A DNA stretch of 64,000 nucleotides from Microascus cirrosus (lineage: Eukaryota > Ascomycota > Sordariomycetes > Microascales > Microascaceae), in NCBI GenBank assembly GCA_030271035.1, contig JAMBUN010000200.1:62001-126000 (forward strand). The letters are read 5' to 3'. A program made the translations under genes and the position numbers. Shown one piece after another: positions 58,201-64,000 of the stretch. The notes below the pieces were generated by a model. It saw only the letters and a program-made list of their open reading frames with translations, did no database searches and was not told the origin of the DNA. Positions within the stretch are counted from its first letter, which is position 1. Each line of letters opens with the position of its first letter.

Positions 58201-58729
58201 GGGAAAGAAGAAGACCGACGGGGAAGCAGATAATAGCGGGGTGCTTTTCGACGTCGAGGCCATCCGCTCGGAGCTGGCGAAGGAGAAGATGGAGGTGAAA
58301 GAGCTGAAGAGCACGCTGCCACCGATGAAGCTGGAGATCCCGCCTGTCGAAGGAAGTCCCACGGCAGGGTCAACTCGGAACTCGAAGAGCGGGGAGTTCG
58401 AGCCCTACCGCTTGTCAAGCGAGCCCCCAAGGGTATCCGCGGAGCGCACGCCCACGCTCCCCAAGGATCGCGAGCTCGCCTCGTCGCCGTATTTCCAGCA
58501 GCTGCACGAGCCGGAAGAGGAGATCCAGATGACGTTCGATACGTCCTTCCACGAGAGCCCCGCGTCGACAGCGCCGCCCCCACCACCAGCTAAGGACATC
58601 CATCACACGCCGGCACAGAACGAGGGGTCGCGCTCGCCGCTGCCGGATATCAAGATTGCGGATCCGTGGGCGGATCCGGACCACGAGGATTTTGGGAAGG
58701 AGAAGGAGATACAGCTTACTTTTGCGTAG
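55272..58729 (+). CDS. DUF726 alpha/beta-hydrolase membrane protein (TMCO4/Mil1 type)
   Basis: Model join(55272..57368,57422..58729), 1134 aa. The N-terminal 300 residues are acidic and disordered. A helical domain follows (SQMQATKDLLTEGQRIAYVGVV... to CVLERVAKAMNIPWIDICRFE). Glycine-rich membrane segments come next (GLATVGGGLVIGLSAGILAPMIGAGLAAGF and GGTGGFLAGAGGAAV). The DUF726 hydrolase part has the nucleophile elbow GYSLGSR and, further on, NAYHSNDWILGYLFR and VNGHMDYR (likely Asp and His of the triad). The last 200 residues are charged coiled coil and low complexity. Yeast Mil1 (YFL034W) is a putative lipase that binds the clathrin adaptor AP-1 at Golgi or endosomes; the same role here is inferred. 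The 53-bp intron contains GCTAAC. Confidence 0.9.
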
Positions 58730-61335
58730 GGCGGAGACTATATGGATGGGGAATTAGGCAGGCGGTATATCTTGCTGGCCGCCTGCTTGGACTCCTGGGG
58801 GAAGTCACACGGGGCGCAATGTAAGACGACGAGAAGGGGCTTCATGGGAGCATTATCATGGTTCATTACTGTATGGCGCATACTATATTGCTAATACGAT
58901 GGCTGGGCGACAAGCTGTTCAGGTCGTCGCAAGTGTCTGGCTTGACGCTGATGGTGTCAATGCGTTCTCATAAACATATTTCAGGCTGTCGGTCCACTCC
59001 AGTGGGGGTTCAAGTGCGGCACTAGAGCCTCGATTACGCATACATGAGACTCCAAACGGAGGACTGCCACTTATCAGCGTCTGTGCTCCAGACAGCGCGG
59101 TGTGTTCTAGGCCATCGGGTCCCGTTAACAGTGTCTGGTAGGCACTCGGCTGGGTACAGAACCGGCCCCCCAAAAACACCCCGGGCGCGGCATATGCAAG
59201 TCCTCAGTTGGCGATTGGCGGCAGTCTTACACGAAAATCCTGCCCCCTGGCATGGCAACTGCATACTAAATGGCGCAAAGACGTGCCCATTGAGAGCGCG
59301 ATGGGTGGGACCAGATTAATCTTGTCCTTCGAATCCAGAGCTGTTTCCTACGGTACTATCCCGCTTCGTTGCATTGCATATTCGCGGCAATACTCGATCG
59401 GTCTCACTGGGCCCAGACAGCATGTCGGGAGTCCACAGGTGCAACGCAACGTCATAACAACCCGAGATATTAATAGAAAAGCACTCCCGCCTTCTAGATG
59501 GGATGGCACGGGAAATGGAAGCATTGGATCTGACCGATGGAGGACCCGAACCATGTAGGGCGGGTGGCATCGGGTGGTACACGATCGGGCCATTCGTCTG
59601 GCATTTCTACGCCTGGATCTCGTCGCCAGAAATTGGGACCAAGGGAGGATCAAAAGACCCCAATGACAGGCTTGTTCTAGGGAGACATGGATGGCCAGGA
59701 CGCAAGGGCGGGATGTGTAGGGCTCGGCGACCTTGGCGGCTCGCTCCGCTGGTGCACGTCGGTGTGGCTGTGGTAGGCTGATGTGAGATGCGGGTTCCAA
59801 GGTAATAGATAGATAGTATGGGGAAGTTGGTGGTTGGGCTGTTGGTTTGGGAATTGGTGGGTGGCACGGTATTTAATATCACGGGGTCGAAGTGCCCTGA
59901 AGCGCCCTGAAGGACGTTGCGATTGGACGCGGCCCCTGAGCTTAGGAAAGTCTGCCCCACCGACGCAGAAGCAGCAACATCTCTGGCCAGCCGCCCAAGT
60001 CTCCCATCCTATTCGAAAATCCTTCTCTGCAAACGCACAGCATGTCTAGACTTATCATTGGATTGCCAAGCCACTCCGCTGGCCTCACATTCAGGAACCC
60101 TGACCATCATCGATGAACGTCCGACTGGAGACTCGAGGCTGCCCACGACAATATGGCTGTCTTGGATCACGGCGTGCACTTGCGGCGTCTTTTTTTCTCC
60201 TGCGTGCCAAGCCCGGGGCATTTCAGCGACCCGAGGAATCTGCAGTCCATAATTGGGGGGTGCGGGAGGAAGGGGGGGGGGGGCCGCGGTTCTTGGACTG
60301 CAAACTGCGGGCTTCATCCGTCGGCGAGCTTCAGACGCTATAATATTAGCAGCATTTCGCTGATGACACAGCCCTGTCAGACTCCCCGTCCCCATTAGGC
60401 ATAGTGGGCCCACTGCCCTACCGGCAACGGGTGGCTGAACGGAGGTCCCACGATCCTTCGCTATGGTGATCCCCCAATCCACGGCTAACAAATCCCGCTC
60501 CCAGGGATCACCGCATACGGCCTCATGCCTGTTAAACGCTCGGGATCTGGAGGCCATTCCGCGCGACGGAATTCCTTGTTTCAGCATTCCGATGAACGTG
60601 TGATGCAGAGGCAAAGCCCGGCGTTGATTGCTGCCGCAGCTGGGACAGACTACCGTCCAATCGAGTCAAGCGCGGCGGTCATCCGTGGCCCTAATATCCC
60701 TGCACCGCCAGACGACATGGCACTAGCCAATATTATTGCCTGCGCGACGCTTGCCCTTTGGGGGGTTTGGGACGCAGACAACGCCCCAACTGCATAGTGG
60801 GCTGAGTACTATAGTGTTTGTTCAGTCGGTCACGGTGCTAAAATTGCACTATAACCTGGGCCTGTCACTAACTGCGCACTGTGAAATATACATAGCCCCG
60901 GCTCACGAATCTGTCATCGTCCGAGCCTGGCCTGCTGCATCCGGACATGATGAGCTCGGCCAGGTACCCGACCAGCGAAGGCCGCCGCGCTTGGGTACAT
61001 GGGCCCCCCGTCTTACCCTTGGTGCGACGGTGTCAGACCCGGAGAAAGAGTGGCAGGCTGAGGCTGAGTTTGGGGGAAAAAGACCCCCTCGTCCTAGCAG
61101 TTTTCTCTTCTAGTCCGTCCCCTCGTTTCTTTCGTACACCTGCTTGTGTGACTGTGGGATCCTTTCCCTTCATTGTTTCGAAAGGGGCGGGGACTGCGAA
61201 CCCGACGATCCGTCCTCCGGATTGTGTGAGTTTTCCGGTATGAGATTGGTGGATATCAGAGCGCGATTCGACGACTAGCTTTCGAACGACAAGGCCCTTA
61301 CAGATTCAATATACCTCGCGCCCAGTGGGCTTGCC
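58730..61335. other. Gene-poor region of 2.6 kb
   Basis: This lies between the DUF726 gene and the single-pass membrane protein. The longest ORFs (201 codons on minus at 60009-60614, 150 at 59348-59800) are Pro/Arg/Ala-rich, overlap opposite-strand ORFs and show no domain. The right end may contain an upstream exon or 5' UTR intron (donor GTGAGT near 61227, acceptor CTTACAG at 61302) of the next gene. Confidence 0.35.
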
Positions 61336-62106
61336 ATGACCTCGCCCGCCGACGAATACCCGGGATTCACCATGTCGAGCGAGCTACCGCCAGAACGCCT
61401 TGGCCTCAGCAAGAACTTCGATGTCGTGGCTTCCCAGGAGCGTCGCGAAGACAACACATTGAACAAGGATGAAACAGAAGCTTCCGAACCAGGAGATGAA
61501 ATCCCCAAGTTCATCGATGATCCCGACGATGGATCCTCGCAGAATCCTGGCGACATGACACCAACCACTGAAGGTGATAGTGGCGATGATGACGACAGCA
61601 ACTCATCCTCAGACGGTAAAGACCAAGGATTGACCTCAGAGAAGGACAACAGCGACAATACCCGTAGTCTCACCCCCGGCGGAATGGCAGGCATCGGCGT
61701 CGGCGCCGGCGTGGGAGGACTCATCCTTATTGGCCTCGCCATCTTCTTCTTCCTCCGTCACCGGCGCCGCAAGCGTGCCGCCACCACCGACAAGTCCCTC
61801 ACTCCCGCCAATGAGTACATGCGCGACAAGGAGATTCACGCCTCGCAGGTCGCCGAAACGCCGCACTCTCCCGCCTCTGATGACGACAACAACCCGCCGC
61901 GAGATAGCACGGTCGTGGCCGCCGGCGACCCGGCGCTGCCGGCGGACCGGTCCAGTGCCGTGGCGACGCCGACCTCGGTGCAGAGGGAGGTACCGCAGTC
62001 GGTTGCGCATCTCGTTGAGGACGGTATGACGGAGGAGCAAATCAGGAGGTTGGAGGAGGAGGAGAGAGCTTTGGACCAGGCCATTGAGCGGGCGGGGAGG
62101 AGGTAG
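61336..62106 (+). CDS. Single-pass membrane protein with acidic ectodomain
   Basis: 256 aa as read from the ATG at 61336. The first 115 residues are rich in Asp, Ser, Glu and Pro (DSGDDDDSNSSSDGK). One strong transmembrane helix follows (GGMAGIGVGAGVGGLILIGLAIFFFL) with the basic anchor RHRRRKR, then a 95-residue tail ending in a charged helix (EEQIRRLEEEERALDQAIE). There is no signal peptide. Either insertion depends on the helix itself, or the real N-terminus is in an upstream exon ending at the acceptor near 61302; the frame is open back to a TAG at 61276. Layout resembles fungal Mid2/WSC-like surface sensors, but no Cys-rich head is visible. Function unknown. Confidence 0.65.
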   Translation: MTSPADEYPGFTMSSELPPERLGLSKNFDVVASQERREDNTLNKDETEASEPGDEIPKFIDDPDDGSSQNPGDMTPTTEGDSGDDDDSNSSSDGKDQGLTSEKDNSDNTRSLTPGGMAGIGVGAGVGGLILIGLAIFFFLRHRRRKRAATTDKSLTPANEYMRDKEIHASQVAETPHSPASDDDNNPPRDSTVVAAGDPALPADRSSAVATPTSVQREVPQSVAHLVEDGMTEEQIRRLEEEERALDQAIERAGRR

Positions 62107-62603
62107 CGCTCTCCGATTTGAGGGTTCTTCTCTTCTTTTTTTTTTTTTTTTTTTGGGTGGCGCACCTTTGGGGATACAGATACCTTCGTTTTCGTGGTGC
62201 ATTCGCGTATACATAGCGAGCCGTATAATGATGGAGTCATGGAGTCAGCGTTCACGTCTTCTACTACTTGAAACCAAGTGTATGAGGGCATCCAAACTGG
62301 ACTTCAGTGGTTCTTTGCCGAGCGGATTCCCCGGTGTTTCGGATCTAAGCCAGGGCACAAATCACGGTCGTCTGAATTCAGTGTCACCAACACCTGGACA
62401 GTGCTTGACAATACCAGAGTGATCGTTTTTTCCATTGGCCCTTAAAACATACACATATTATACAGTAAATGACCAACTCCAGCTCCTTCAAGAGCTCCTC
62501 CGGATTCCGACTTGAACGGCATCATCGGGGCCCTCACCCACCTCGCGCCAGAGGCCCATCCCGCACCCCAGATCCAAATACAGATCACCCGCCATCTCAT
62601 CTT
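62107..62603. other. Convergent 3' flanks with T19 tract
   Basis: 497 bp between the membrane-protein gene and TVP23, including an uninterrupted T run at 62136-62154 some 30 bp after the stop codon. No gene is seen. Confidence 0.45.
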
Positions 62604-63484
62604 CTACGACCCAGAGAACCATCGTCCCACCATACCTGACGCCAGGTTGCCCGCAAGGTTGCCCCCGGAGAATGCCGAGCCGGCCAGATTCGACGCCTGG
62701 CTGAACTTGTCGCACCGTGAGAAGGCGAGCGTGTTCATTACTGTGAGAATGAGCGCGATGGCTTGGTCTCGTTAGCATGTGCTCAACCCTACTTACAAGA
62801 GCAATGGCATGTAGAGGAGGCAAAGGAAAAAGGGATCGGGGATCAGTGAAACATACCCACAAGCGGTACCCACAAGAACTGCAACCGGAACAGCGCCACA
62901 ATCGCCATAACAACCCACACAAGGGGCTGCACGTACATCGCCAGCCAAAAGAACCGCGAATCCGTCGCGTTCACCACCTTGGTGCCCGGCTCGCTGCTCT
63001 CAAAAACCCACCGCGACTCGCCCGCCGGGTCCACCTCGTTCCACCAGCGCAGCCCCACTAGGCGACGGCCGGCGATGTTCTTCGTGTAGTAGAAGTCCGC
63101 GGCGAGGAGGAGCATCGTGATGATGAAGGTTAGGATCCTGGAGGATTAGTTAGTCTTTCTGGTATCTAAGTGTTCGTGGGAAAGTCCGCGTGTCGGTTCC
63201 GTAGCGCCTCTCATAAAAAGGGGAGAAAAGGAAGGGGGGGTTGAAGGGAGAAGGTCGTACATATTCCCTATGATCAGGAGCCCGAGGAGGTAAAACAGAA
63301 AGCTAGCTATTCCAAGCATTAGCACTTCCGGCTCCAGAGCTCTTCCGAAGCACAGACAAAGGAAGAAAGGATAAGGAACAAACGAACCAATCCGGAACCC
63401 CAGAAACGTTAACAGCGTGATCGGATGCGAGCTTAACCTCCAGCTCAGCGATCCCGCCTGCGCCTGCTGCCCCTGGTTCTCCAT
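62604..63484 (-). CDS. TVP23: Golgi membrane protein Tvp23 (DUF846)
   Basis: Model complement(join(62604..62761,62857..63137,63261..63306,63388..63484)), 193 aa. It is a four-helix membrane protein: SHPITLLTFLGFRIA joined to SFLFYLLGLLIIGN; then ILTFIITMLLLAADFYYTKNIAGRRLVGLRWWNEVD, the family signature; then SRFFWLAMYVQPLVWVVMAIVALFRLQ and ALILTVMNTLAFSRCDKFSQAS. The end has the usual Gly/Asn-rich tail (AFSGGNLAGNLASGMVGRWF). It localises to late Golgi vesicles with Yip4/Yip5-type proteins in vesicular transport. Exon 2 is 46 nt. I started at the Met at 63484; an in-frame Met 20 codons upstream is possible. Confidence 0.94.
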
Positions 63485-63869
63485 CTCCGTCGTCGCTCTC
63501 CGTATCCTCCCGCTGTAATGTCGTGGGTTTTCCGCTCTGTGCAAGGCAGGCTATCTTTGAATTTCTCGTCCAAGTAAAGGGCTTCGTCCTGCCAGTTCGT
63601 TGCGGTCGTCTTCGTGCGAGTTGGGAGTCGAGGTCGCTATGCGATGGAGCCTGGAGATGCGACGTCTGACGTGGAGCTTCGGGTGTCGTGTGCTTATGTC
63701 ATCGGGACCTCTCTACTCACCTCAGGGCCGACCGAAGGCCGACTCTCCATTATTCTCCGGCTCCGCAACACGAGCAATCCGAACACATAGAAGTGAGAAT
63801 TCATACATTAATCCATTCGTCTCATGTAGCGTAACTCTACACAAAATAGTCCCGTCGCAAGCCCTCACA
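63485..63869. promoter_or_regulatory. Divergent promoter TVP23 / CLYBL-like gene
   Basis: 385 bp between two divergent start codons; no specific site recognised. Confidence 0.45.
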
Positions 63870-64000
63870 ATGGCCGCCCGAGCGCCATCCATCATCCGGC
63901 GCTCACTCCTCTATGGTACGTAGCCAACTTCCGTTCATTTCCCTGGTCCCGCTGACGGCATCCAGTCCCGGCATCGTCCCAAAAGATGCTCAACAGGGCC
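63870..64000 (+). CDS. HpcH/HpaI aldolase, citrate-lyase-beta-like, 5' end only
   Basis: Exons 63870..63915 and 63966 to the right edge. The 27 visible residues begin MAARAPSIIRRSLLY and continue VPASSQKMLNRA after a 50-bp intron (GTACGT, CTGACG, CCAG). The block RRSLLYVPASSQKML matches the start of the HpcH/HpaI aldolase family (citrate lyase beta subunit-like, CLYBL type), where it forms the first barrel strand. The basic N-terminus could be a short mitochondrial presequence. Too little is present to judge the substrate (malyl-CoA, citramalyl-CoA or other). Confidence 0.7.

Noticed and set aside
60009..60614. 201-codon minus-strand ORF
   Set aside because: Low-information Pro/Arg/Ala peptide with opposite-strand overlaps and no domain.

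Overview
The window is nuclear DNA from a filamentous ascomycete (Pezizomycotina-type). Nearly all genes carry short introns of about 45-130 bp with GTAAGT-like donors, CTAAC/CTGAC branch points and YAG acceptors. Coding regions are GC-rich and sit on both strands, with intergenic gaps from under 100 bp to about 3 kb. I found no tRNA, rRNA, CRISPR array or intact transposon. Exon limits below come from splice motifs, frame continuity and remembered family sequences; no search was run.

Layout. 1-5 kb: 3' part of a Ser-rich protein, then a TRP-like membrane channel (minus). 5-8 kb: gene-poor. 8-16.4 kb: MutL homolog MLH2 and the PWI/RS splicing co-activator SRRM1 (both minus), the proteasome chaperone NAS2, and Ran GTPase (plus). 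17-24.4 kb: a single-pass membrane protein (minus), a YOX1-like homeodomain factor (plus), NAD kinase (minus). 24.4-27.2 kb: gene-poor. 27.2-32.5 kb: exosome subunit RRP46 (minus), PP2A activator RRD2 (plus), a peroxisomal-type hydratase 2 (minus), cytidine deaminase (plus). 34.2-36.6 kb: a 14-exon MFS sugar transporter. 36.6-39.7 kb: gene-poor, with possible decayed coding sequence. 39.7-47.2 kb: HIS1, an unfamiliar Cys-rich low-complexity protein with a puzzling 3' end, and a small conserved-looking unknown protein. 47.5-54 kb: STT3 (minus), ATP synthase subunit e, dynein intermediate chain. 55.3-58.7 kb: DUF726 alpha/beta hydrolase. 61.3-64 kb: a single-pass membrane protein, TVP23 (minus), and the 5' end of a citrate-lyase-beta-like gene running off the edge.

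The genes are mostly housekeeping functions (repair, splicing, proteasome, nuclear transport, RNA decay, glycosylation, respiration, histidine and NADP synthesis), arranged as independent units. Four divergent pairs share promoters of 335-395 bp: SRRM1/NAS2, RRP46/RRD2, STT3/ATP synthase e and TVP23/CLYBL-like. No biosynthetic cluster or defence island is visible.

Most unusual observations: coding-like sequence and spliceable introns continuing past the stop of the Cys-rich gene; three GC-AG introns; and micro-exons of 8-24 nt.
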